Shown here piece by piece: positions 1 through 5,251 of a DNA stretch of 5,595 nt (the stretch's first letter is position 1; each line of letters starts with the position of its first letter). Position numbers and translations under genes: made by a program. This stretch comes from Candidatus Dojkabacteria bacterium CG_4_10_14_0_2_um_filter_Dojkabacteria_WS6_41_15 (lineage in GTDB: Bacteria > Patescibacteriota > Dojkabacteria > GCA-002793355): NCBI GenBank assembly GCA_002793355.1, contig PFQB01000110.1, forward strand, positions 1 through 5,595. Reading direction: 5' to 3'. The notes beneath the pieces are model-generated. The model was given only the letters and a program-made list of their open reading frames with translations, ran no database searches and was not told the origin of the DNA.

Positions 1-10
1 TTCTTTGATC

Positions 11-56
11 TTAGCACGGTTCCCGTGCTAACAACTCCAACCGCAGCAAGCTGCGG
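11..56. other. Two tandem stem-loops, probable structured leader
   Basis: Two strong inverted repeats lie side by side. TTAGCACGG at 11-19 pairs with CCGTGCTAA at 23-31 around a three-base loop. CCGCAG at 41-46 pairs with CTGCGG at 51-56 around a four-base loop, which reads CUUG on the minus strand, a stable tetraloop. Neither stem is followed by a T-run on either strand, so they are not ordinary terminators. Both lie downstream of a candidate minus-strand -10 box at 70-75, which suggests the 5' leader of a gene beyond the left edge. I do not recognise a riboswitch class. Confidence 0.4.
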
Positions 57-69
57 GGAAATCTTCTCG

Positions 70-75
70 ATTATA
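70..75 (-). promoter_or_regulatory. Candidate -10 box reading leftward
   Basis: The minus strand reads TATAAT here, a perfect -10 hexamer directly preceded by TG. I see no good -35 hexamer 16-18 bases upstream, so support rests on the -10 alone. A start near base 63 would place both hairpins at 11-56 in the 5' leader of a gene outside the window. Confidence 0.35.
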
Positions 76-101
76 CATTGATTTTATTGTTGTTCCCTTC
101 T

Positions 102-194
102 GTCACCTTCTTGGCTCTGTTTTTATCGCGAGTGATAGCGTTAAAAAATCTTTTTTAACGCCACGAGCAGTAAAAACAGAGCAAGAAGGACACA
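102..194. repeat. Long nested palindrome in RNase P RNA trailer
   Basis: The outer arms at 106-125 and 171-189 (CCTTCTTGGCTCTGTTTTTA against TAAAAACAGAGCAAGAAGG) are complementary apart from one bulged base. Three further pairs at 101-103/192-194 extend them. Inside lies a perfect 11-bp inverted repeat, GCGTTAAAAAA at 138-148 and TTTTTTAACGC at 151-161. The right outer arm is also the 3' strand of helix P1 of the RNase P RNA, so the trailer carries a second partner for P1. It could be a termination or processing hairpin, or a small palindromic insertion; the sequence alone does not decide. It is not a standard GC-stem-plus-U-tract terminator. Confidence 0.7.
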
Positions 195-420
195 TAGTAA
201 GCCCGCTTCTGTTTTATGCAGGAATTTATCTAAGCGTTTACACTTGCTCGAAGTCAGGGGTTATCTATAGCCAATTTGGCATTTCACCTCATTACTGAGA
301 CTATTTCTGTGACCCGATCCGTAAGATTTCTCCTACCGGACTTTCATCCGTGACATACTCGAGGCGGGACTTTCCTCCCTTTTTCAATGAAAAAGAGCTC
401 CTGCTCATGTATCCTTCTTG
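182..420 (-). ncRNA. rnpB: RNase P RNA, miniature form (~239 nt)
   Basis: Catalytic RNA of ribonuclease P, which removes the 5' leader of tRNA precursors. Minus-strand helices found by hand: P1 420-407/195-182 (14 bp, one G-U), P2 404-399/223-218, P3 397-389/385-377, and P4 372-364/206-199 with the hallmark bulged U at 369. P5 is GCCUC/GAGGU (365-361/290-286), P8 350-347/340-337, P9 336-331/326-321 with a GAAA loop, and P18 245-241/236-232. Conserved blocks are present: GAGGAAAGUCC (376-366), ACAGAAA (310-304), AGUAAUGAGG, GCCAAAUUGG (280-271), UAGAUAAAU and ACAGAAGCGGGCUUA. Typical bacterial P RNAs are about 330-400 nt. Here P11-P14 and P16-P17 appear absent and P15 is reduced to a tiny hairpin near 272-259. 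The core looks intact, so I infer an active, minimised RNA. The 5' end is set by the -10 box at 427-432. Confidence 0.92.
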
Positions 421-426
421 TACCGT

Positions 427-435
427 ATTTTACCA
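427..435 (-). promoter_or_regulatory. Extended -10 promoter of RNase P RNA
   Basis: The minus strand reads TGGTAAAAT, an extended -10 element (TGn plus TAAAAT, five of six bases of TATAAT). Counting seven bases downstream puts the start at or next to the first base of helix P1 at 420, so transcript and mature RNA would share the 5' end. There is no convincing -35 at 17-bp spacing, as is common with extended -10 promoters. Confidence 0.55.
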
Positions 436-469
436 TTTTCTGTTCACAATTGGCGAGTTACAGTAAGGA

Positions 470-1243
470 ATGATCTTTACAACATTACTAGAACCTTACC
501 GATACCCCAAAATTGTGCCTATTGAAGTAACTGTGCTCCGTGGCGCAAGAAGATTGCGGCTCGCTATCCCATTGCGCCGTAAATATTCCGATTTTGTGCC
601 AAAAATTTGGAATATTATGGCAAAACTTGGTTATCAAAAATATCTACAAAAAATATATGTATCTATTGATTTTGATACACCATTACTATCACCGTATTAT
701 CAGTTACCAATTGTTGTTGCAATCCTAGAGGCCGTTGGCATGCTGCGATTACGGCACAATATCTATTCAATTGGCCGCTTTATGGCAGATTATTCGCTTT
801 CGTATCCTTTGTACCCAGCAAGAGAATTATCACCATTTCCTGGACTGTTTTCTACAGAATTGGAGCAGGGCGAAAAGCTTGAACAGTATCTAAATCATAT
901 CCACACAGCATCAAAAGAACTTTTTGCTCCGATTTATCCCATGAATGAGCTCTTTCCAGGCGTTGCTTTCAAAGAAAATCAGATTGACTTTTGTAAAACG
1001 CCACTAAGTTTGTTAAAACGAATTCCAGAAACAACATTTCAAGAAAGTAGCTTACAGATTACCTACCGTCACAGACCATTGTCTGAGCAAAAACTACAGC
1101 TTCTTCAGACGCTGCCGCACGCGAAAATTGTTGCTCTATTGCACAAAGTATGCTTCTGCGAGAAAAATCCGTGCATCTGTACAAAAGCGGAACTAGCACT
1201 CCATGACGAACAACTGCAGTTCTTAAAGGAATATAATCATTAA
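470..1243 (+). CDS. ComM/YifB-like protein lacking the ATPase core
   Basis: A 257-residue protein, about half the usual ~500 of the ComM/YifB (Mg-chelatase-like AAA+) family. Residues 15-125 resemble the N-terminal ChlI domain: YQLPIVVAILEAVGMLR (77-93) matches the family's FDLPIALAILAASGQ, and the segment at 98-115 takes the place of GELSLDGSLRPV. Residues 164-174 (GVAFKENQIDF) line up with the Walker B segment GVLFLDELPEF, but the acidic pair is changed. Residues 216-241 match PARFQLVAAMNPCPCG...CRCT, with cysteines at 228, 230, 235 and 237 that could bind a metal. No Walker A or sensor/arginine-finger region is present, and the C-terminal domain is missing. I infer a non-ATPase paralogue or reduced remnant kept as an intact reading frame; its function is unknown. 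The ATG at 470 abuts AAGGA, too close for a normal ribosome site; GTG at 518 is an alternative start. It is divergent from the RNase P RNA and convergent with the ribosomal operon. Confidence 0.65.
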   Translation: MIFTTLLEPYRYPKIVPIEVTVLRGARRLRLAIPLRRKYSDFVPKIWNIMAKLGYQKYLQKIYVSIDFDTPLLSPYYQLPIVVAILEAVGMLRLRHNIYSIGRFMADYSLSYPLYPARELSPFPGLFSTELEQGEKLEQYLNHIHTASKELFAPIYPMNELFPGVAFKENQIDFCKTPLSLLKRIPETTFQESSLQITYRHRPLSEQKLQLLQTLPHAKIVALLHKVCFCEKNPCICTKAELALHDEQLQFLKEYNH

Positions 1244-1391
1244 CAAATTCAGAAGTTTTTCAAAACGGATAAGTTGAGCTTGATCTTTGAACGTAGCGAG
1301 AAAGGACTGTGTTCTTTCTCGCAGTGAAAAGGAAAGCTCCTTAATAGTTTCCGATTTCCCAAAACGATAATGCTTTTCGAATAACGAACGT
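1244..1391. other. Intergenic gap with a stem-loop
   Basis: I see no convincing gene between the ComM-like stop and the operon terminator. A perfect 9-bp inverted repeat, GCGAGAAAG at 1296-1304 and CTTTCTCGC at 1314-1322, encloses a nine-base loop. It lacks a following T-run on either strand, so it is not a standard terminator for either convergent gene. It may be an mRNA 3'-end stabilising hairpin or have no function. Confidence 0.5.
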
Positions 1392-1420
1392 AAAACTGAA
1401 AAGAACACTTTCTTTTCAGT
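1392..1420 (-). terminator. Rho-independent terminator of the operon
   Basis: On the minus strand ACTGAAAAGAA (1420-1410), loop AGTG, then TTCTTTTCAGT (1405-1395) form a perfect 11-bp stem followed by a short U-run. It begins 19 bases after the rpsI stop codon and is the natural end of the ribosomal operon. The stem is AT-rich and the U-run short, so termination may be partial. Confidence 0.8.
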
Positions 1421-1439
1421 AGTGAGTAATGAGAAAAGA

Positions 1440-1844
1440 TTAACGTTTTGAGAATCGTGGTGCCTTTCTTGCTTTCTTCAAACCGGCCTTCTTTCGTTCG
1501 ACAGCACGTGGATCCCTGGTCATTAAACCTTCTTTTCGTAAACCTGGTTTCAACTTTGCTTCAAATTCTACCAACGCTCGTGCCAAGCCCAATGAAATTG
1601 CGTCTGCCCAACCAGTCATTCCACCACCATTTGCTTTAACAGAAACACTGAATTTTCCGTTCATTCCAGCAACAACCAACGGTTTCATAATTCTTTCTTG
1701 AGACAAAGCACTTGGAAAGACTTGTTCAAGTGTTTTACCATTAATCGTAAAGGTTTTTGCATCATCGAGGGTAATGCGAACTCGTGCTACTGCCACTTTT
1801 CGTCGACCAATCCCTTCATAATATTTTGCTTTTACTGTAGTCAT
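1440..1844 (-). CDS. rpsI: 30S ribosomal protein S9
   Basis: S9 is a small-subunit head protein whose long C-terminal tail reaches the P-site tRNA. At 134 residues it has normal family length. Clear signatures are GIGRRKVAVARVR (11-23), the GGGMTGWADAISLGLARAL segment at about 73-91, and the basic tail ending in DPRAVERKKAGLKKARK and the family-typical final FSKR. A tryptophan replaces the usual glutamine in the TGQ-type motif. The ATG lies only three bases after the rplM stop, with no recognisable Shine-Dalgarno site, so it is probably translated by coupling. It is the last gene of the operon, just before the terminator. The rplM-rpsI pair is near universal; its position directly after rplQ resembles Firmicutes and Patescibacteria-like orders. 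Confidence 0.98.
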   Translation of the reverse strand: MTTVKAKYYEGIGRRKVAVARVRITLDDAKTFTINGKTLEQVFPSALSQERIMKPLVVAGMNGKFSVSVKANGGGMTGWADAISLGLARALVEFEAKLKPGLRKEGLMTRDPRAVERKKAGLKKARKAPRFSKR

Positions 1845-1847
1845 TGT

Positions 1848-2285
1848 TTATACGGTAATCTTAGTTGGTTTTTGCGCCTCGTGTGGGTGATTTGCATCAA
1901 CAAATATATGTAGTCGAGAAAGAAAAGTGTCTTTCATCTTGTTGTCTGGAAGCATTCCTTTGACAGCCGACACAATTACTTTCGCAGGATTCTTCTTCAT
2001 CAATTCTGATATCTTTTCTTTACGCAAACCACTGGGGTAACCGGTATAGTGATTTAATTCAACATAGGACTCTTTTTGCCCAGTTAATTTCGCTGCTGCC
2101 GCATTAATTACAATAACAAAGTTGCCCATATCAAGATTTGGAACAAAATCGACATTCTTCATTTTTCCAATCAAATACTTCGCAACTGCACCTGCCAATC
2201 GCCCCAAAGGAATACCGGTAGCATCAAATTCATACCAGTCTCTAGTTACCTTTTTTGCGCTCTTCCAGGTAGTTTTATTGTTCAT
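1848..2285 (-). CDS. rplM: 50S ribosomal protein L13
   Basis: L13 is an early-assembly protein of the large subunit that binds 23S rRNA. The call rests on DATGIPLGRLAGAVAKYLIGK near the N-terminus, then NFVIVINAAAAKLTGQK, the HYTGYPSGLR motif, VSAVKGMLPDNK and ANHPHEAQKP near the C-terminus. I chose the ATG at 2285, giving 145 residues beginning MNNKTTW, because family members start with a short K/T-T-W segment. An in-frame ATG at 2300 would add MQQRP and lengthen the overlap with rplQ. With the chosen start it overlaps the end of rplQ by 11 bases, suggesting translational coupling. There is only a weak purine stretch upstream. It is followed at once by rpsI, its usual partner. Confidence 0.97.
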   Translation of the reverse strand: MNNKTTWKSAKKVTRDWYEFDATGIPLGRLAGAVAKYLIGKMKNVDFVPNLDMGNFVIVINAAAAKLTGQKESYVELNHYTGYPSGLRKEKISELMKKNPAKVIVSAVKGMLPDNKMKDTFLSRLHIFVDANHPHEAQKPTKITV

Positions 2286-2655
2286 TGGTCTTTGTTGCAT
2301 CGTAATTTATAATGCTTACTTCGTACTGTGGCGCGTTATCTCCGCCTCTTGGCTTGGTCATTGCTGTTGTAACTGCGAACTTTTCATCAAAGCCTTTCAG
2401 TTTCTCAGTAACTCTTTTAGAGTATTTATACGTTGAGACTTCGGCCTTAATCCATCGTTTTGATTCCAGAGACGTACCCAACCTCTTAAATGCGAACACC
2501 TTATTGCAAGCATACGCCCTTAACGCTTGTGCGCGAGGCTTCGTTGTCGTAACTTTTCCGTACATAACTAAAGACGTAAATAGATTCTTAATCAACGCTT
2601 TGTCGTGTGAACGGCTACTCTGGTTTAGATTAAGCCTTTTTACTCTTTTTCGCAT
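2275..2655 (-). CDS. rplQ: 50S ribosomal protein L17
   Basis: L17 sits near the peptide exit tunnel of the large subunit. The N-terminus MRKRVKRLNLNQSSRSHDKA and the next segment NLFTSLVMYGKVTTTKPRAQ (about residues 24-43) match the family's basic helix and its T-T-x-x-(R/K)-A-(K/Q) motif; the C-terminus has the expected TKPRGGDNAPQYEVSII. I start at the ATG at 2655 (126 residues) because L17 normally begins M-R-x-R; a TTG at 2664 would add three residues. An AGGG ten bases before the ATG may serve as ribosome site. It overlaps the end of rpoA by 26 bases and the start of rplM by 11, so the three genes are translationally interlocked. Order after rpoA is the conserved one. Confidence 0.97.
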   Translation of the reverse strand: MRKRVKRLNLNQSSRSHDKALIKNLFTSLVMYGKVTTTKPRAQALRAYACNKVFAFKRLGTSLESKRWIKAEVSTYKYSKRVTEKLKGFDEKFAVTTAMTKPRGGDNAPQYEVSIINYDATKTNEQ

Positions 2656-3577
2656 TCTTAGCAAACCCTAAATTATACTGTTCTAGTAACACTGAAAGTT
2701 CCTTCACTTGTTTTGCCGTGAACTTTAGGTCCTTTGAATAAAACGTCTTTGGCTGTGCTGCAACTTCAGACAACGTCTCTACTTTTGCTGCCTCTAACTT
2801 TGCAACAGCCTTTGCGTCTAATCCCAATTCTGAAACTTTCCAATTAGTCATTGCTGAAGTTTCAACCTTTGGCGCCTCTTCCGTTTCGCTACCAAAGACT
2901 ACAGCAGCTTGTCCAAAGAAAGATCGGAGAATCCCGCCTGCCTGAGAAATTGCGTCCTCTGGTGTAACGGTACCGTCTGTAGTTATGGACATTACTACTT
3001 TATCTAAGTCGGCTTGTGATCCTTTTCTGGTTGGCAATACGGTAAATTCGACTAAGCGAACGGGGCTGAAAAGGGTATCAACTGGAATTCGTCCAATTTC
3101 ATCGCGTAGGGATTCGTCTGCTCGCTTGTAGCCTACGCCCTTCTCGACAATTGCTTCAAAAGATAAGGTTGTTGAATCATCAGTAATTTCGGCTATAACA
3201 TAATCTTTGTTCACAATTTCTACACCTTTTCCAGCGACTAAATCCTTTGCTTTAATAACTCCTTTACCCTTCTTCGAAAGCGTCAACACCGCTGAGGTTT
3301 CTTTTCCATCAATCTTGATTCGAATATTCTTAAGGCGAAGAACAATATCAAGTACATTTTGCTTAACACCTGGGATTGTTGTGTATTCGTGGGTCAAGTT
3401 ATTGATACGAACACTAGTAATTGCTGAACCTTCTAATGAAGAAAGCATAATACGGCGCATTGCGTTACCTAACGTATTACCATAACCTTTTGGCAATGGG
3501 CCAATTTCGAAGGTCGCAATTGTTCCAACTTCCTTCTCGGTAAGTTTTGTGAGGGTTATTCCAGAAAAATCTAACAT
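2630..3577 (-). CDS. rpoA: DNA-directed RNA polymerase alpha subunit
   Basis: Alpha dimerises to scaffold assembly of beta and beta' in RNA polymerase. Residues 1-230 form a normal N-terminal domain: GYGNTLGNAMRRIMLSSLEG (31-50), HEYTTIPGV (63-71), and the segment at 164-202 ending in SITTDGTVTPEDAI. An acidic linker (about 231-243) leads to a C-terminal domain at about 245-303. That domain has lost the usual DNA-contact residues: the segment aligned with SVRSxNCLK reads GLDAKAVAKL, lacking the arginine and asparagine, and the segment aligned with NLGKKSL reads KFTAKQV, lacking the glycine. It probably does not read UP elements in the textbook way. I start at the ATG at 3577 (315 residues); a TTG at 3589 would add four. 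No good Shine-Dalgarno site is visible. It starts 17 bases after rpsD and overlaps rplQ by 26. Confidence 0.97.
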   Translation of the reverse strand: MLDFSGITLTKLTEKEVGTIATFEIGPLPKGYGNTLGNAMRRIMLSSLEGSAITSVRINNLTHEYTTIPGVKQNVLDIVLRLKNIRIKIDGKETSAVLTLSKKGKGVIKAKDLVAGKGVEIVNKDYVIAEITDDSTTLSFEAIVEKGVGYKRADESLRDEIGRIPVDTLFSPVRLVEFTVLPTRKGSQADLDKVVMSITTDGTVTPEDAISQAGGILRSFFGQAAVVFGSETEEAPKVETSAMTNWKVSELGLDAKAVAKLEAAKVETLSEVAAQPKTFYSKDLKFTAKQVKELSVLLEQYNLGFAKNAKKSKKA

Positions 3578-3594
3578 AACGAAGTGCAATAAAG

Positions 3595-4203
3595 TTATCT
3601 CGAGTACAACTCGACAATTAAGTTTTCTCTAATTGATGGATCTATTTGTTGTCTTGTTGGCAAGGCAGTAACGGTTACTTGATTCTTTTCTACTGCTAAC
3701 CATGCTGGAACGATTGGCCCTTTATAATCAACTTTCATCATTTCGAAGAGTCCTTCTTTCATTTCTATCACATCGTTAATTCGAACAACAAAAGATGGAA
3801 TGGTTACCTTCTTTCCATTTACCAGCACGTGACCATGGGAAACTACTTGACGAGCAGCACTCTTTGATTTTGCAAGCAAAGCCACATAAATCACATTGTC
3901 CAAGCGTCTTTCGAGCATTTGCAACATAACGTGGCCCTTGTCTTGATTTGAGTTCTTAGCTGTTTTAACGGCAAGTGCATAAAATCGTCGGAATTGTTTC
4001 TCTTTCATTCCATATTGTCGCTTCACCTTCTGCTTTTCGCGAAGTTGGCGTGCATATGAAGAGAGTTTTGAAGGTTGCACCCCATGTTGTCCCGGTTTTG
4101 TTTGTCTTTTCCCCCAGGCTTCCTTGGCAGAAAAACTTCGTGCACCTTTAACAAACAGGTTTGCTCCTTCTCGTCTGCTTAATCTTTCTTTTGGTCCAAT
4201 CAT
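3595..4203 (-). CDS. rpsD: 30S ribosomal protein S4
   Basis: S4 binds 16S rRNA early in small-subunit assembly and in some bacteria represses its own operon. The 202-residue protein has the normal length. Signatures are KERLSRREG at the N-terminus, TKPGQHG (35-41), the LREKQKVKRQYGMKEKQFRR stretch (54-73), and an S4 RNA-binding domain at about 96-147 including MLERRLDNVIY and HGHVLVNGKKVTIPS. The N-terminal cysteine knuckle of some S4 proteins is absent, as in many lineages. The ATG at 4203 gives MIGPKERLSRR, slightly shorter than the usual start. It is 22 bases after rpsK with only a weak purine stretch (AAGAA) upstream. Autoregulation is known for some relatives; I see no specific site here. 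Confidence 0.97.
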   Translation of the reverse strand: MIGPKERLSRREGANLFVKGARSFSAKEAWGKRQTKPGQHGVQPSKLSSYARQLREKQKVKRQYGMKEKQFRRFYALAVKTAKNSNQDKGHVMLQMLERRLDNVIYVALLAKSKSAARQVVSHGHVLVNGKKVTIPSFVVRINDVIEMKEGLFEMMKVDYKGPIVPAWLAVEKNQVTVTALPTRQQIDPSIRENLIVELYSR

Positions 4204-4225
4204 AATTGTTTCTTAATCAACTAAC

Positions 4226-4687
4226 CTACTTTCGTGGTTTACGTGGCGCACGGCATCCATTATGTGGAGTTCTCGTTACGTCAGCAAGTAATGTAACTGA
4301 AAGCCCTGCCGAAGCAAGCCCTTTCACCGCCGCGTTTCTTCCGACGCCAGCACCTTTAATAAATACCTTCACCTCTCGTAATCCATACTTATCGATTGCT
4401 TCTGTTGCCGCTGCAAAGGCTGCTTTGGTTGCTGCATACGGTGTTTTCTTTTTTGAATTCTTAAAGCCTACGCGTGCCGGCGTATATTGTACAAGTGCAT
4501 TGCCACTTTCGTCGGTTAAGGTAATAATCGTATTGGTAAATGTTGCAAGAATGTGTGCTTCGCCTGCCAATACCTTAATTTTTGCCTTTTTCGTTTTTTT
4601 TACGACTGCAACAGGAGCCTCTACTACTGGAGCCTTCTCTTTGGGGGCTTGTACCTTTGGTTTTTGTTCTTTTATTGCTTCTGCCAT
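4226..4687 (-). CDS. rpsK: 30S ribosomal protein S11, extended N-terminus
   Basis: S11 sits on the platform of the small subunit beside the mRNA exit channel. The conserved body runs from about residue 38 to 153: GEAHILATFTNTIITLTDES (42-61), ARVGFKNSKKKTPYAAT (71-87), GAGVGRNAAVKGLASAGL (112-129) and the final PHNGCRAPRKPRK. At 153 residues it exceeds the usual ~125-130, because the first ~35 residues form a low-complexity Lys/Ala/Pro/Val-rich extension. The first in-frame ATG after the rpsM stop starts this extension and there is no internal methionine to shorten it, so the extension is probably real. It begins 19 bases after rpsM with no clear Shine-Dalgarno site. The rpsM-rpsK-rpsD-rpoA order is the conserved alpha operon. 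Confidence 0.97.
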   Translation of the reverse strand: MAEAIKEQKPKVQAPKEKAPVVEAPVAVVKKTKKAKIKVLAGEAHILATFTNTIITLTDESGNALVQYTPARVGFKNSKKKTPYAATKAAFAAATEAIDKYGLREVKVFIKGAGVGRNAAVKGLASAGLSVTLLADVTRTPHNGCRAPRKPRK

Positions 4688-4706
4688 ACTAAACTACGTT
4701 AGAAAT

Positions 4707-5090
4707 TTATGTCTTCGTAACCTTTGGATTTAATCCACCGACTGCCATGTTCTTTCCACGTCGTGTGTGTGCGTTGTGTCGTGTTCTTTGACCACGAACC
4801 GGCATATTGATAATGTGTCGGACACCGCGGTAACTCTTAATATCCTTTAAACGTCGAATATGTTCGCGAACTTCTTGACGAAGATACCCCTCTACAACGA
4901 AATTCTCATCAACAAAGTTCTGAATTGCTTTAATTTCTGGATCTTTTAATTCGTGTGCTCGTTTGTCTGGATCAATCTTACAAGTCTTACAGATTTTCTC
5001 TGCGCGAGCCGGACCGATACCAAAAAGATAACGAAGTGAGATTCTCACTTTCTTATCATCTGGAATTTGTATACCTAAAATTCTTGGCAT
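4707..5090 (-). CDS. rpsM: 30S ribosomal protein S13
   Basis: S13 lies in the small-subunit head and contacts the P-site tRNA and 50S bridge. The 127-residue protein begins PRILGIQIPDDKKVRISLRY and has a helix-hairpin-helix YLFGIGPARAEKI (21-33), the DENFVVEGYLRQEV segment (61-74), YRGVRH (87-92) and the C-terminal PVRGQRTRHNAHTRRGK (97-113) that reaches tRNA. The C-terminal tail is slightly longer than usual, ending GGLNPKVTKT. Two extra cysteines (34, 37) occur in the helical region with no obvious role. It starts 17 bases after rpmJ; the only purine-rich site (AAGGA) is inside the rpmJ end, about 20 bases upstream, so initiation may rely on coupling. Confidence 0.98.
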   Translation of the reverse strand: MPRILGIQIPDDKKVRISLRYLFGIGPARAEKICKTCKIDPDKRAHELKDPEIKAIQNFVDENFVVEGYLRQEVREHIRRLKDIKSYRGVRHIINMPVRGQRTRHNAHTRRGKNMAVGGLNPKVTKT

Positions 5091-5107
5091 GTATGCTATT
5101 CAATAAG

Positions 5108-5251
5108 TTATCCTTGTTTTTGCTTATGCCTTGGATTGGCACTGCAATAAACATAAACTACTTTTTTATGCGGTTTGTGCGCGCCCTTTTTAGTGCGGAT
5201 AACTACGTAGCACTTGGGGCATCGCTTGGTTACGCTTGCTTTAACCTTCAT
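5108..5251 (-). CDS. rpmJ: 50S ribosomal protein L36, enlarged
   Basis: L36 is a tiny zinc-binding large-subunit protein. This 47-residue gene is clear from the start MKVKASVTKRCPKC and the end NPRHKQKQG, both near identical to the family. The zinc ligands C11, C14, C36 and H42 are all present. Typical bacterial L36 is 37-38 residues; here about nine or ten extra residues (roughly 19-30, rich in K, H and G) enlarge the loop between the two ligand pairs. Its ATG overlaps the infA stop in ATGA (four-base overlap), and AGG lies six bases before the start as a short ribosome site. The infA-rpmJ-rpsM order is typical of Gram-positive and candidate-phyla operons. Confidence 0.96.
   Translation of the reverse strand: MKVKASVTKRCPKCYVVIRTKKGAHKPHKKVVYVYCSANPRHKQKQG

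Noticed and set aside
102..194. Palindrome as a transposon-derived miniature element
   Set aside because: No clear target-site duplication and no second copy in the window, so it is left as an unexplained palindrome.
1223..1408. 61-residue minus-strand reading frame after rpsI
   Set aside because: Its GTG start lies in the loop of the operon terminator, it overlaps the end of the convergent ComM-like gene, and it resembles no family I know.
2312..2671. 119-residue plus-strand reading frame
   Set aside because: It is antisense to rplQ and the end of rpoA, with no family resemblance.
3578..3589. TTG-start extension of RNA polymerase alpha
   Set aside because: An ATG four codons downstream gives a normal N-terminus; the extra residues have no support.
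4206..4733. 175-residue plus-strand reading frame
   Set aside because: It is the antisense shadow of rpsK, whose conserved S11 sequence accounts for the region.
5248..5250. UGA recoded as glycine, as in some candidate phyla
   Set aside because: UGA ends infA exactly where IF-1 should end and overlaps the rpmJ start; no gene reads through a UGA.
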